Positions 28,057 through 36,852 are shown, counted from the first letter of the stretch. The stretch is 64,000 bases of DNA from Saprospiraceae bacterium (GCA_016715105.1 JADKBO010000002.1:124001-188000); one strand, 5' to 3'. A program made the numbers and translations. Notes: a model not told the origin generated them from the sequence alone.

Positions 28057-29634
28057 ATGACATTTGAGAAATTAGGTTTAAACGCCTCAATTATAAAAGC
28101 CCTCATCGAAAAAGGATATGAAATCCCAACACCCATTCAATCACAAGCAATACCCCTCATTTTAAACCACCATGACATTTTGGGTTGTGCTCAAACTGGG
28201 ACAGGAAAAACTGGGGCCTTTGCATTGCCTATGATTCAGTTGCTGCATGGTATGGAAAAAACTCCTGCAGATGGTAAATTACAAGCATTGATCCTTACGC
28301 CTACGCGCGAATTGGCCATTCAAATAGAAGAAAATATCCAGGAATACTCCAAGTATATGCCCATCAAACACGCGGTTATATTTGGCGGTGTCAATCAATC
28401 AAGTCAAGTGGATAAACTCAGACGAGGCGTAGATTTATTAGTGGCCACACCTGGACGTTTGCTCGATTTGATCAACCAAGGATTTGTGAAATTAGGAACC
28501 ATCAAACTATTTGTTTTGGATGAAGCAGATAGAATGTTGGACATGGGATTTATCAACGACATCAAAAAGATCCTCAAATTATTACCTGAGCAAAGACAGT
28601 CTTTATTTTTCTCGGCTACCATGCCAGAAAATATCGTACAACTCTCCAATACGATTCTTAAAAACCCCAAGAGAATTGAAGTAACTCCCGCTTCAACGAC
28701 GGCAGAAACCATTCAACAAGAACTTTATTATACCAATAAAGGGACGAAAAATCAATTGCTGCTGCACCTTTTGGAAGACACAGCCATTGATCAAGCGTTG
28801 GTTTTTACCAGAACTAAACACGGTGCAGACAAAGTCACCAAGGAATTGCTGAAACACAACGTTTCTGCAAGTGCCATACACGGTAACAAAACACAAGTTC
28901 AGCGTCAAAAAGCGCTTGGTGCTTTCAAGGACGGAAAAACGAGAATTTTAGTAGCGACGGATATTGCTGCAAGGGGTATTGACATTGATAAACTCAAGTT
29001 TGTCATTAACTATGAAATTCCAAACGAACCAGAATCCTATGTTCACAGAATTGGCAGGTCGGGTCGCGCTGGAGAATCAGGATTTGCAATATCTCTTTGT
29101 GAACCAGAGGAGAATGAATTCATCTTGGACATTCAGAAATTGATTGGCCAAAAAATACCTGTAGTCAATACCAATCCTTTTCCGCAAACTGATGCCGCTA
29201 TGACTGAGGCAGAAAAGAAGGAAGCAAACAAAGAAAAGAACAAAAGGAAGCAAGAATTCTTTGCAAATTTGAAGGCGCAAAATCCCAATCATCCTCGATT
29301 GAGTAAAAAAATTGAAGAAAAGAAAGCTGCTCAAGCCTCAGCACCTGTACAGAATAAGGTAGAAGCGCCCAAACCAGCTCAGGTTGAAAATAAACCCAAA
29401 TTTGAACATCATAAACCTCGGTTTAATAATGACAGACCAAAGTTTGGAAATAATCAAGGTCGAAATGATCATATTAAAACCGGACCTGGAGAGCAGAAAA
29501 CAGAAGGAGAAACTCCAAAGCCAAAGAGCAACGAGCACAAGCCAAAGTTTGCAAACAACCATAAGCCCACTCGCAGTGGTAAATCAGACCATCAACCATT
29601 GAAAGATAAGTATATGTGGCCTTTGGAAAAGTAA
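28057..29634 (+). CDS. DEAD-box RNA helicase (RhlE-like)
   Basis: An ATP-dependent RNA helicase of 525 residues for ribosome assembly or RNA turnover. All motifs are visible: Q-motif GYEIPTPIQSQAIP, motif I AQTGTGKTGAF near residue 47, Ia PTRELAIQ, Ib TPGRLLD, II VLDEADRMLDMGF, III SAT, and in the second domain VFTRTKHGAD, ATDIAARGIDI and HRIGRSGRAG. The last 150 residues are a low-complexity tail rich in lysine, asparagine, proline and glutamine (RFNNDRPKFGNNQGR), likely RNA-binding and disordered. The gene converges on the neighbour at 29642 with only seven bases between the stop codons. Confidence 0.92.
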   Translation: MTFEKLGLNASIIKALIEKGYEIPTPIQSQAIPLILNHHDILGCAQTGTGKTGAFALPMIQLLHGMEKTPADGKLQALILTPTRELAIQIEENIQEYSKYMPIKHAVIFGGVNQSSQVDKLRRGVDLLVATPGRLLDLINQGFVKLGTIKLFVLDEADRMLDMGFINDIKKILKLLPEQRQSLFFSATMPENIVQLSNTILKNPKRIEVTPASTTAETIQQELYYTNKGTKNQLLLHLLEDTAIDQALVFTRTKHGADKVTKELLKHNVSASAIHGNKTQVQRQKALGAFKDGKTRILVATDIAARGIDIDKLKFVINYEIPNEPESYVHRIGRSGRAGESGFAISLCEPEENEFILDIQKLIGQKIPVVNTNPFPQTDAAMTEAEKKEANKEKNKRKQEFFANLKAQNPNHPRLSKKIEEKKAAQASAPVQNKVEAPKPAQVENKPKFEHHKPRFNNDRPKFGNNQGRNDHIKTGPGEQKTEGETPKPKSNEHKPKFANNHKPTRSGKSDHQPLKDKYMWPLEK

Positions 29635-29641
29635 GGGAAAA

Positions 29642-30195
29642 TCAATCTATTGACTTGCCCAAGACATTGGTCTCCACGCCGTCAATAGACAAAACATTTT
29701 TTTCTTTCCAATAATTGTGAATGCGTTCTTCGCCTTGTTTTACTGCCCATTCCTTGAGTTGAGTACGCTCTTCCACGAAATCCATAAAAGGCACAGCAAA
29801 GCCACAGGAAGTTTGAACCAATTCGATTTTTAAGTCAAAAATTTGTCGGGTGCCAGGGAGACAGGAAATAGATCAATAAACGATGCGAATTCCTCATCAT
29901 AATGATGATAAACTTTCGCCGTGCCATATAGGCGGAGGATCATAGGCTTGCCTTCAAAGGCACAGAACATGACGGTCATTCTACCATCTTTTTGTACATG
30001 AGCAGCTGTTTCATTGCCACTACCAGTTACATTCAACCAAAGTGCTCGATTGGGTGCGATCACTCTGAAAGAATCCATGCCTTTTGGCGATAGATTGACA
30101 TGACCTTCTGCCATTGCTGTTGCAACAAAATAGATTTTTTGATCACTTATGAAGTTGGTCAATTCATCTGATAGTTCTGTGTATTGTTTTGCCAT
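29642..30195 (-). CDS. Pyridoxamine 5'-phosphate oxidase-like protein (one frameshift)
   Basis: A flavin-binding split-barrel protein. The N-terminal 110 residues start MAKQYTELSDELTNFI and include YFVATAMAEGHVNLSPKGMDSF, LWLNVTGSGNETAAHV and GRMTVMFCAFEG, matching the general-stress or PPOX-like FMN-binding fold. The frame breaks near 29868. The next frame continues LPGTRQIFDLKIELVQTS, PFMDFVEERTQLKEWA and ends VLGKSID with a stop at 29642-29644, giving about 184 residues, the usual length for the family. The reaction is unknown; members bind FMN or F420 and are not PdxH. Confidence 0.78.
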
Positions 30196-30346
30196 GATTC
30201 AAAGATAAACCATGTGGAAATAGGTTTGACTATTTTCAATTGGAAAAATCAGTTGTCAACTATCTGTTTCCAGTGATGATGTTTTGAGTCACAAATAGGG
30301 AAACCGGAAACCGATGACTGGAAACCGGTTTCTTTGCTTTACTACA

Positions 30347-30990
30347 ACTGATTGAATTGCAAAGATCGAATATGTTAAATGTTCGATCTTTGGGTTCAGA
30401 GCTCCGCCACGACTGATTGAATATGTTAAATCATAAATCAATTGTATGGTTCGGCTGGCAAAGATCGAATGTGTTAAATCTTCGATCTTCAGTTTCAGAG
30501 CACCTTACCGACTGATTGAATATGTTAAATCATAAATCAATTGTATGGATCGGCTGCCAAAGATCGAATGTGTTAAATGTTCGATCTTCGGTTTCAGGCA
30601 TCTGCCACGACTGATTGAATATGTTAAATCATAAATCAATGGCTCGGTTCGGTTGGCAAAGATCGAATATGTTAAATGTTCGATCTTCGGTTTCAGGCAT
30701 CTGCCACGATTGATTGAATATGTTAAATCATAAATCAATTGTATGGATTGGCTTGCAAAGATCGAATATGTTAAATGTTCGATCTTTGGGTTCAGGCATC
30801 CTCCATGACTGATTGATTATGTTATATCATAAATCAATGGCCCGGTTCGGCTGGCAAAGATCGAATATGTTAAATGTTCGATCTTTGGTTCAGGCCTCCA
30901 CCACGACTGATTGAATATGTTAAATCATAAATCAATGGCAGAATTCGGCTTGCAAAGATCGAATATGTTGAATTTTCAATCTTTAGGTTT
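30347..30990. repeat. Tandem array of 99-bp units, each with two hairpins
   Basis: Six units begin at 30411, 30510, 30609, 30708, 30807 and 30905 (period 99, once 98), preceded by a shortened copy from 30347. Each unit holds hairpin A (TGATT and AATCA outer arms, TATG/CATA inner arms with a three-base bulge, loop TTAAAT) and hairpin B (AAAGATCGAA/TTCGATCTTT, a perfect 10-bp stem with an 11-base loop). Both share GAATATGTTAAAT, so the unit is itself a diverged duplication. Spacers vary slightly and are not unique, so it is not CRISPR. Translation of the minus strand shows stops and a frame change, so it is not coding. GAAACCGG/CCGGTTTC (30300-30332) forms a separate stem-loop just upstream. 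Confidence 0.85.
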
Positions 30991-31044
30991 AGCTTTTTAA
31001 AGGCACAACAATTAGGTCTCAAATCTCTCCAAAGACCAAAAAAA

Positions 31045-31443
31045 CTATTCACCAAAATTATCTTTCATCCACGCCTTTGAAACACTCATTCCTTTATCAA
31101 AATCATCAACTACCACAATCAATTGGTGGTCATGGTCGCTGTATTGCACCAATATATTGACCCCAGCATCGGCCATTTTCTGACAAAATAAACCCAATTG
31201 GCCTGGCACATCTTGCCTCAACCGTTGGATGAGCACTTCACTTATTTTAGTTACTTCAATTCCAACTTGAGCAAGGACATCACGGGCTTGTTCTGCTTCT
31301 TCAACCAAAAAATGACCAATGCTATAAACTCCGTTGTCAAATACTCCGCCACCTTCCAAACTGATTTTATTCGCACCCAAAGTTTTACCAAAAAGAGCCA
31401 GCATCCCCGGCACATTGCTCAATTTTACTGTGATGTCTTTCAT
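31045..31443 (-). CDS. Tandem ACT-domain protein
   Basis: A 132-residue protein made of two ACT-like folds: MKDITVKLSNVPGMLALFGK with the typical loop before the first helix, and RQDVPGQLGLFCQKMADAGVNI for the second. ACT domains bind amino acids and regulate metabolism; with no catalytic part this is a stand-alone ligand sensor. Its start overlaps the stop of the ABM gene by four bases (ATGA), so they are co-translated. Both are divergent from an ArsR-like regulator. The ligand cannot be told. Confidence 0.75.
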   Translation of the reverse strand: MKDITVKLSNVPGMLALFGKTLGANKISLEGGGVFDNGVYSIGHFLVEEAEQARDVLAQVGIEVTKISEVLIQRLRQDVPGQLGLFCQKMADAGVNILVQYSDHDHQLIVVVDDFDKGMSVSKAWMKDNFGE

Positions 31444-31808
31444 AACTTTTGTTTTATTTGATCTAAAATTGATTTACTGTCTTCTGGTGCATCCACTCTG
31501 TTTTCCATTGAATAGTCTCGTTTTACGTGGGCTACTCTTATTCGATAATTACTAAAAATCTCTTGTTTACCCTTTTCTTGTGCCATGCGGTGGAGCTCTA
31601 CATTTCGCCATGCATGCACACTTTCTTCATTTTCCCAAAAGGATAGTGACAATACTTTTTCAGGTGAGATGGTACTTTGAAATCTTTCTATGGAAATAAA
31701 TCCCTCTATCTTTTCTAAAAATGGTCGAAGGTTTTGGGCCAATTGCATATAGTCGTCCCATTTACCTTCATTTGGGTAGGCTTCAAAAATTACTGCTATC
31801 ATATTCAT
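31440..31808 (-). CDS. ABM-domain (antibiotic biosynthesis monooxygenase) protein
   Basis: A 122-residue ferredoxin-like-fold protein. MIAVIFEAYPNEGKWDDYMQ opens the fold, and FLEKIEGFISIERFQ and VLSLSFWENEESVHAWR are the standard family stretches. Members form dimers and act as cofactor-less monooxygenases or heme-degrading enzymes, or are uncharacterised. The C-terminal 35 residues are an extension (VDAPEDSKSILDQIKQKL). The gene shares a 60-bp intergenic region with the divergent ArsR-like gene, which is likely its regulator. Confidence 0.78.
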   Translation of the reverse strand: MNMIAVIFEAYPNEGKWDDYMQLAQNLRPFLEKIEGFISIERFQSTISPEKVLSLSFWENEESVHAWRNVELHRMAQEKGKQEIFSNYRIRVAHVKRDYSMENRVDAPEDSKSILDQIKQKL

Positions 31809-31867
31809 TATTTAATTGTACAAATAAAATAAGCTTTTTACCTTTACATTTCATTTTAGACTGAACA

Positions 31868-32548
31868 ATGGTTGACGGAGAAAAATTTGCCGAGATTGCT
31901 AGTTTGATTTGCGAACCCAATAGAGCCAAAATATTATGGAATTTATTGGATGGAAAGGCATACACTGCCAGTGAGTTGGCAACATCTGTAGACATTTCAC
32001 CTACTTCCATCAGTAACCATTTGTCAAAACTCTTGGAAGCCAGGTTGGTCAAGGTAGTTTCTCAAGGTAGACATCGCTATTACTCCTACGACAGACCAGA
32101 AGTAGCCTATGTTGTCGAATCTCTTGCAAATCTCAATCAAGAATCCTTGGCACAAAAAAATGTCCATGAAATTACTGGCATCAAATATTGCCGAACATGC
32201 TACGATCATTTGGCTGGAAAAGTAAGCATTCAAATTACGGAAGCTTTGGAGCACAACTTTTTAATAAAGAAATCTGGTAAGGATTTCCTCATTTCTGAAG
32301 CTGGCTGGGAATGGTTGAAAAAATTGAATATCACCCCAGATCAATTGGCATCAAAGAGGAGGCCGATTGCATTACAATGCCTAGATTGGAGCGAGCGCAA
32401 ACACCACATTGCAGGACAACTCGGTGCATTTTTATTGCAAAAAATGTTAACAGAGGATTGGATGAGAAAAGTATCATTTAGCCGAGAATTAGTAGTCACT
32501 TCAAAGGGTAAAAAGGAATTATATCAGCTTTTGGGTGTCATACTTTGA
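31868..32548 (+). CDS. ArsR-type winged-helix regulator with C-terminal extension
   Basis: A 226-residue regulator. The N-terminal 90 residues are an ArsR winged helix (ICEPNRAKILWNLL, ISPTSISNHLSKLLEARLV). The remainder (residues 90-226) is not usual for ArsR and contains a CxxC pair in KYCRTCYDHLAGKV, with further CLDWSERKHHIAG and a final helix-turn region. It resembles the Bacteroidota and Firmicutes ArsR proteins of double length that sense an unknown signal. It is divergent from the ABM-ACT pair and probably controls them together with its own gene. Confidence 0.78.
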   Translation: MVDGEKFAEIASLICEPNRAKILWNLLDGKAYTASELATSVDISPTSISNHLSKLLEARLVKVVSQGRHRYYSYDRPEVAYVVESLANLNQESLAQKNVHEITGIKYCRTCYDHLAGKVSIQITEALEHNFLIKKSGKDFLISEAGWEWLKKLNITPDQLASKRRPIALQCLDWSERKHHIAGQLGAFLLQKMLTEDWMRKVSFSRELVVTSKGKKELYQLLGVIL

Positions 32549-32812
32549 TGAGAGTTTCCTTTTATTGCCTACCTCCATTCAACGAACTTTATCTTATATG
32601 GGACTTGTGTTTAAGTCTTTTTATGCTTTAGGCGAATAACATTCATATTTTGTCTCCTTTCGCTTTAATTAAAATTCAATTGCAACCACTAATTCTATTT
32701 CATACAAAACTCTATCCTTTTTCTGACGTTGTATCTCAGTATAGATATGGTAATAGTCAAGCAAATTGGCTAGGCAATATCAAAAAACAATATAGAAGAA
32801 AGCACAAATTTA

Positions 32813-32820
32813 TATCTTTG
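32813..32820 (+). promoter_or_regulatory. -7 promoter box of the Fur-family gene
   Basis: TATCTTTG fits the Bacteroidota -7 consensus TAnnTTTG and ends four bases before the ATG at 32825, implying a leaderless or near-leaderless transcript. No good -33 box is visible. Confidence 0.5.
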
Positions 32821-32824
32821 TACC

Positions 32825-33235
32825 ATGACTGAAAAGGTTTTAAAGTTGTTGAATCAATCTGACTTACGGATAACTGCCGTGAGGAAAGATGTGCTTTCTG
32901 TGTTTTTGAATGCGGATTGTGCAATAACCACTGCAACAATAGAAGCTGCTCTCTATCAAATTGACCGTATTACTTTGTACCGTACGCTCAAATCTTTTGA
33001 AGAAAAAGGGCTCATACACAGTATAAATGATGGAAGCCACAATACAAAATATGCTCTTTGCGAGGGTCATTGCGATGAAGACCATCACCATGACGAACAT
33101 GTTCATTTTCATTGTAATGCCTGTGGTAATACTTTCTGTATTGAAGAGTCCTCTGTTCCAACTATTTCATTACCTTCTGGTTATCGAGTAGAAAATGCCT
33201 CTGTAATTGTCAATGGTATTTGCAATAAATGCTAA
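32825..33235 (+). CDS. Fur-family metalloregulator
   Basis: A 136-residue regulator. The DNA-binding winged helix spans residues 1-80 (LRITAVRKDVLSVFL, IDRITLYRTLKSFEEKGL). The dimerisation and metal domain has a histidine-rich run (DHHHDEHVHFHC), the structural CNACGNTFC zinc pair and a C-terminal ICNKC pair. The last is a feature of zinc-site Fur proteins such as Zur or PerR. The histidine richness favours zinc or iron sensing, but the subgroup cannot be assigned by eye. It stands alone. Confidence 0.85.
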   Translation: MTEKVLKLLNQSDLRITAVRKDVLSVFLNADCAITTATIEAALYQIDRITLYRTLKSFEEKGLIHSINDGSHNTKYALCEGHCDEDHHHDEHVHFHCNACGNTFCIEESSVPTISLPSGYRVENASVIVNGICNKC

Positions 33236-33575
33236 TTCCTTATTAATCTCTCGTCTTTCATCTCTCGTCTTTAGTCTCTTTTTAAATATTCAAGTTTTAT
33301 TTATATAAGATTCTTGATAAATATTTAATTCTGATTTACAAAGAGCTATATTTGCTTTCCCGACATATGAGGGAAGATAATTTTAAAAGTCAGAAATAGT
33401 TTTGCCTTTCATCCTTCTGAAAAATTTGTGTCCACAATAGAAAAGAAAACCGCTGTAAATTTACATTTGCTTTCTTGTCTGAAATGGAAAACATAAGTTT
33501 TAAAAAGTATAAAATAACTGCCTGACGATAAATTTAAATTATCGCTACATTGATATCATTCTAAAATCACTATTC
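33236..33575. other. Intergenic region upstream of recA
   Basis: No gene. It contains a short CTCTCGTCTTT direct repeat (about 33246-33276) and two boxes fitting TAnnTTTG: TATATTTG at 33347-33354 and TACATTTG at 33462-33469, either of which could start recA transcription. I see no symmetric site that would mark damage control of recA here. Confidence 0.4.
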
Positions 33576-34628
33576 ATGTCTAAAGAAAAAGACGAAAAAT
33601 TAAAATCTCTCAAGACTACCATCGATAAGTTGGAAAAAGACTATGGCAAAGGTGTGGTCATGAAACTTGGCGACAAACAAGTCGTGAATGCCGAAACAAT
33701 TTCTACCGGCTCATTGGGTTTGGATATTGCATTGGGCATAGGTGGTTTGCCAAAAGGTAGAGTTATAGAAATTTATGGTCCTGAGTCTTCTGGTAAAACA
33801 ACTTTGGCCATTCACGCAATGGCAAATTGCCAGAAAAATGGCGGTATTGCTGCTTTCATTGATGCTGAGCACGCATTTGACAAATCATATGCCGAAGCCT
33901 TGGGTGTAGACACCAATAACTTGTTGATCGCACAACCAGATGATGGTGAGATGGCTCTTGAAATTGCTGAAAATTTGATCAGATCTGGTGCAATAGATAT
34001 CCTTGTTATTGACTCCGTTGCAGCTTTGGTTCCTAGAAGTGAAATCGAAGGAGAAATGGGTGACTCAAAAATGGGCTTGCAAGCCAGACTGATGTCGCAA
34101 GCATTGAGAAAATTGACCGGAACGATTGGAAAAACTGGATGTTGCTGTATTTTCATCAACCAACTTCGCGAAAAAATTGGTGTGATGTTTGGCAACCCAG
34201 AAACAACAACCGGTGGTAATGCGCTCAAGTTCTATGCTTCAATCAGGTTGGATATCAGAAAGTCTGGTACAGCTATTAAAGATAAAGACGGCAATGTAGT
34301 TGGTAACCCTGTAAAGGTCAAAGTCGTTAAAAATAAACTTGCACCTCCATTCAGAGTAGCAACTTTTGACATCACATTTGGTGAAGGCATTTCTAAGACT
34401 GGTGAAATTGTAGATCTTGGTGTAGAAACCGACATCATACAAAAAAGTGGTTCTTGGTTTGCTTACAGCGAAACAAAAATTGCACAAGGACGTGAGGGAG
34501 CAAAGCAGTTTATGGCCGACAATCCTGAGCTTGCATTAGAAATTGAAAAGAAAATTAAGGCTAAGTATAGCCCAGGACTAGACCCATCAGCCGTTGATAA
34601 TACTGCTGAAGAGTTTGTAGAAGATTAA
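33576..34628 (+). CDS. recA: Recombinase RecA
   Basis: The strand-exchange protein of homologous recombination, 350 residues, with an intact frame. Walker A GPESSGKTT sits at residues 68-76, Walker B in ILVIDSVAAL, with the typical EGEMGDSKMGLQARLMSQAL (L1 region) and NQLREKIGVMFGNPETTTGG (L2). The acidic C-terminus (NTAEEFVED) is normal. Length and composition match Bacteroidota RecA. The gene is monocistronic and ends at a strong bidirectional terminator shared with rplI. No lexA or recX is adjacent. Confidence 0.98.
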   Translation: MSKEKDEKLKSLKTTIDKLEKDYGKGVVMKLGDKQVVNAETISTGSLGLDIALGIGGLPKGRVIEIYGPESSGKTTLAIHAMANCQKNGGIAAFIDAEHAFDKSYAEALGVDTNNLLIAQPDDGEMALEIAENLIRSGAIDILVIDSVAALVPRSEIEGEMGDSKMGLQARLMSQALRKLTGTIGKTGCCCIFINQLREKIGVMFGNPETTTGGNALKFYASIRLDIRKSGTAIKDKDGNVVGNPVKVKVVKNKLAPPFRVATFDITFGEGISKTGEIVDLGVETDIIQKSGSWFAYSETKIAQGREGAKQFMADNPELALEIEKKIKAKYSPGLDPSAVDNTAEEFVED

Positions 34629-34712
34629 TATTTTTGGGATGGATCAATGTGACTTACAATCTTAAAAAATGAGTCGCCCCACTCTCTCAAATTATAAAGA
34701 TTATTATTAATG

Positions 34713-34752
34713 AAAAAGGGCTCACGATTGTTGAAAATCGGAGCCCTTTTTT
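34713..34752. terminator. Bidirectional terminator between recA and rplI
   Basis: AAAAAGGGCTC (34713-34723) pairs perfectly with GAGCCCTTTTT (34741-34751) and the stem extends inward through CGATT/AATCG. It has a T-run on one strand and an A-run on the other, so it can end transcription from both converging genes. Confidence 0.88.
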
Positions 34753-34770
34753 ATTTAGTTCAATTGATTC

Positions 34771-35217
34771 TTATTCAGAAATCAATTCAAAGTCTATAGT
34801 TGTTGAAACCTCTTTGTGCAAGTTGAGTGTTGCCGTATAAGTACCCAATTCTTTGATATCTTCAGGTACAACGATTTTTTTGCGCTCAATATCAAAATCT
34901 TGCTGCTCTCTCAAAGCTCTTGCAACTTGAACATTGGTAACACTACCAAAGATTTTACCAGAAGTACCAGATTTTACACCAATCTTCAAAACATGACCAG
35001 CAAGTTTCTCTGCGATTTGTTTGTATTCGTCCAATCTTACTGCCTCTTTTGCTTCCTCTTCAGCAACAATTGTTTCCAATTTTTTGACATTGTCTTTGTT
35101 TGCAATTACTGCAACTCCCTGAGGGATTAGGTAATTTCTACCGTATCCTGGTTTTACACTTACTATATCATGCTTGTCACCAAGCTTGTCTATATTTTTC
35201 AATAATATTATATCCAT
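34771..35217 (-). CDS. rplI: 50S ribosomal protein L9
   Basis: 148 residues, full length for bacterial L9, which binds 23S rRNA near the L1 stalk. The N-terminal domain MDIILLKNIDKLGDKHDIVSVKPGYGRNYLIPQG is canonical, followed by the long helix rich in glutamate and alanine and the C-terminal domain with GKIFGSVTNVQVARAL. Third gene of the rpsF-rpsR-rplI operon; 38 bp separate it from rpsR. Confidence 0.97.
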   Translation of the reverse strand: MDIILLKNIDKLGDKHDIVSVKPGYGRNYLIPQGVAVIANKDNVKKLETIVAEEEAKEAVRLDEYKQIAEKLAGHVLKIGVKSGTSGKIFGSVTNVQVARALREQQDFDIERKKIVVPEDIKELGTYTATLNLHKEVSTTIDFELISE

Positions 35218-35255
35218 GATCGAAAATTTCTAAAATTAATTGAATGCTGTTCCTA

Positions 35256-35523
35256 CTATTTCAACAAGTCAGTTACAAATGGAAGTAACGCAAGGTGTCT
35301 TGCTCTTTTGATAGCGACTGCCACCTTTTTCTGATACTTCAAACTGTTACCTGTAATTCTCCTTGGTAAGATTTTACCCTGCTCGTTGATAAACTGTAAA
35401 AGAAAATCTCCATCCTTATAATCGATGTATTTGATTCCAAATTTCTTGAATCTACAGTATTTCTTTTTGGTCTTACCAATGGTAGGATTGCTCAAAAAAT
35501 TTTATATCGTCTCTAGAAGCCAT
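35256..35523 (-). CDS. rpsR: 30S ribosomal protein S18 (N-terminus frame-shifted)
   Basis: S18 of the 30S platform, binding next to S6. The body is intact (KKKYCRFKKFGIKYIDYKDG, ILPRRITGNSLKYQKKVAVA, RARHLALLPF). The true ATG is at 35523 and encodes MASRDDIKF, but six A residues at 35494-35499 (plus strand) must be five to continue FLSNPTIGKTKKK. Since S18 is essential, this is almost certainly a sequencing error. A reading from TTG at 35495 would lose the conserved N-terminus. Confidence 0.95.
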
Positions 35524-35561
35524 TTTTCCTAATTTAAATGTTATTTAATTTATTGACCCTA

Positions 35562-36101
35562 TTATTCTTCTTCTGTAACTGCAGCTACAGGTTCAACAAC
35601 AGGTGCAGGTACTACAACCACAGGAGCTGGGGCCGGGGCCGGAGCTGGTTTTACAGCAGGCGCAGCTTCTCTTGGAGGTCTTGAAGAACCACCATCTCTA
35701 TCTCTATCTCTAGAATCTCTAGAAGGTGTGTCTTCTTTTTTGCTAGGTTTTACCTTTTTCTTTACTTTACCGATAAGACCGTTTCTCTTATCGTCATTGT
35801 ATTTTACTCCGTGCTTATCAAGTGCGATGGTAAGGAATCTCATGATTCTCTCATCTCTTCTCAATGCCAACTCCATTTTTGAAATGATTGCACCAGTTTC
35901 TGCTGCATATTCATAACAGTAGTAGACACCACTTGATCTTTTGTTGATGGGGTAAGCCAATGGCTTCAAACCCATCTCATCAATATGTACGATGTTGCAT
36001 CCTTCGTTTTTCAACATTTGTTCATACACTTGAGCTGTCGCTTTAATTTCATCGCCTGACAGTACGGGATCGACGATGAAAGTTACTTCGTAATTGTTCA
36101 T
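35562..36101 (-). CDS. rpsF: 30S ribosomal protein S6 with extended tail
   Basis: S6 of the 30S platform. Residues 1-110 are canonical: MNNYEVTFIVDPVLSGDEIK, LKPLAYPINKRSSGVYYCYEY and KMELALRRDERIMRFLTI. A C-terminal extension of some 60 residues follows: a charged arginine/aspartate stretch (SRDSRDRDRDGGS), then proline/alanine/valine low complexity ending in glutamates. Bacterial S6 is usually 95-135 residues, so the tail is long even for Bacteroidota. First gene of the operon; promoter at 36152. Confidence 0.96.
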   Translation of the reverse strand: MNNYEVTFIVDPVLSGDEIKATAQVYEQMLKNEGCNIVHIDEMGLKPLAYPINKRSSGVYYCYEYAAETGAIISKMELALRRDERIMRFLTIALDKHGVKYNDDKRNGLIGKVKKKVKPSKKEDTPSRDSRDRDRDGGSSRPPREAAPAVKPAPAPAPAPVVVVPAPVVEPVAAVTEEE

Positions 36102-36151
36102 TAATGAATTGAAATTTAATGATTTAAATAAAACATTTTTTAAATGGGCTG

Positions 36152-36159
36152 CAAAGATA
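36152..36159 (-). promoter_or_regulatory. -7 box of the rpsF operon promoter
   Basis: On the minus strand TATCTTTG matches TAnnTTTG, about 50 bases before the rpsF start. A TTTTTTTG lies closer than usual for a -33 box, so only the -7 element is assigned. Confidence 0.55.
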
Positions 36160-36319
36160 ATATTTTTTTCAAAAAAATACTAGTCGCAATAAATATTTCA
36201 TTGATAATCAGCTCTATTAGGTCATAGATGGGTTAATATTTATACAAAAAAAGCATTCCTTAATAAAATTATTTGGCAAAAACATTAGTTTTATTACTCA
36301 ACAACAATTGAATAAAGTA

Positions 36320-36652
36320 ATGTTTAGTTTTTTTAAGCGACCCAAACCAAACGGTTTTGCCTTTCAACCAAGATTTTACGATCAAGCAAAAGAGGAGAGA
36401 GAAATGCGTTTGGCTAAATATAGAAAACAAGGGGAAGACGCAAGTGAAGGTAATATTGAAGTTACCAAAGACAGAATCCGCTCAGGTTTTAGATCGAGAA
36501 GCCGCACTAGCTATTTTTCTACCAAAGAGCAAGATCGAAAATCAAATTTCAGGATTTTGGTAATAATTTGCATTTTGGGTTTGCTGGCTTATATGATGTT
36601 GAGTTCAGACAAAATATTAAATTTTGTATCTATGTTTTCAGACAATTCCTAA
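36320..36652 (+). CDS. Small single-pass membrane protein next to mutL
   Basis: A protein of about 110 residues starting MFSFFKRPKPNGFAFQPRFY. A basic cytoplasmic N-terminal part contains several arginine/lysine clusters, and one C-terminal transmembrane helix (ILVIICILGLLAYMML) is followed by a short tail. Conserved proteins of this shape sit upstream of mutL in other Bacteroidota, as I recall, but have no known function. ATG 36320 is preferred to the upstream TTG at 36308. Confidence 0.6.
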   Translation: MFSFFKRPKPNGFAFQPRFYDQAKEEREMRLAKYRKQGEDASEGNIEVTKDRIRSGFRSRSRTSYFSTKEQDRKSNFRILVIICILGLLAYMMLSSDKILNFVSMFSDNS

Positions 36653-36852
36653 TTTCCAACTCAAGTTTTGAAGCACTTATAAGCCATACTTTTAGGACAA
36701 TATTATCTCCAAAATGTTATTTAAGTTGATCAATTTGTCAATATGGTCGATAAAATTCAACAGGCTTTCAATTTCTTCGTATTTTCGAATTTTATTATAC
36801 TTTGCCACACTTTTAAGGTTAATTTAGAAATTTTAAAACTATAAAAACAAAC

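Noticed and set aside
30347..30990. CRISPR array
   Set aside because: The units are repetitive throughout and lack unique spacers; no cas gene is in the window.
30505..31055. Minus-strand reading frames with a 33-residue repeat (LIYDLTYSISRG) in the 99-bp array
   Set aside because: The period is divisible by three, so repeats look protein-like, but stops occur within units, one unit is 98 bp and no start or flanking domain is present.
33236..33575. Damage-response operator before recA
   Set aside because: No copy of the TAGACA/TGTCTA dyad seen at dinB and no other clear symmetric site is present.
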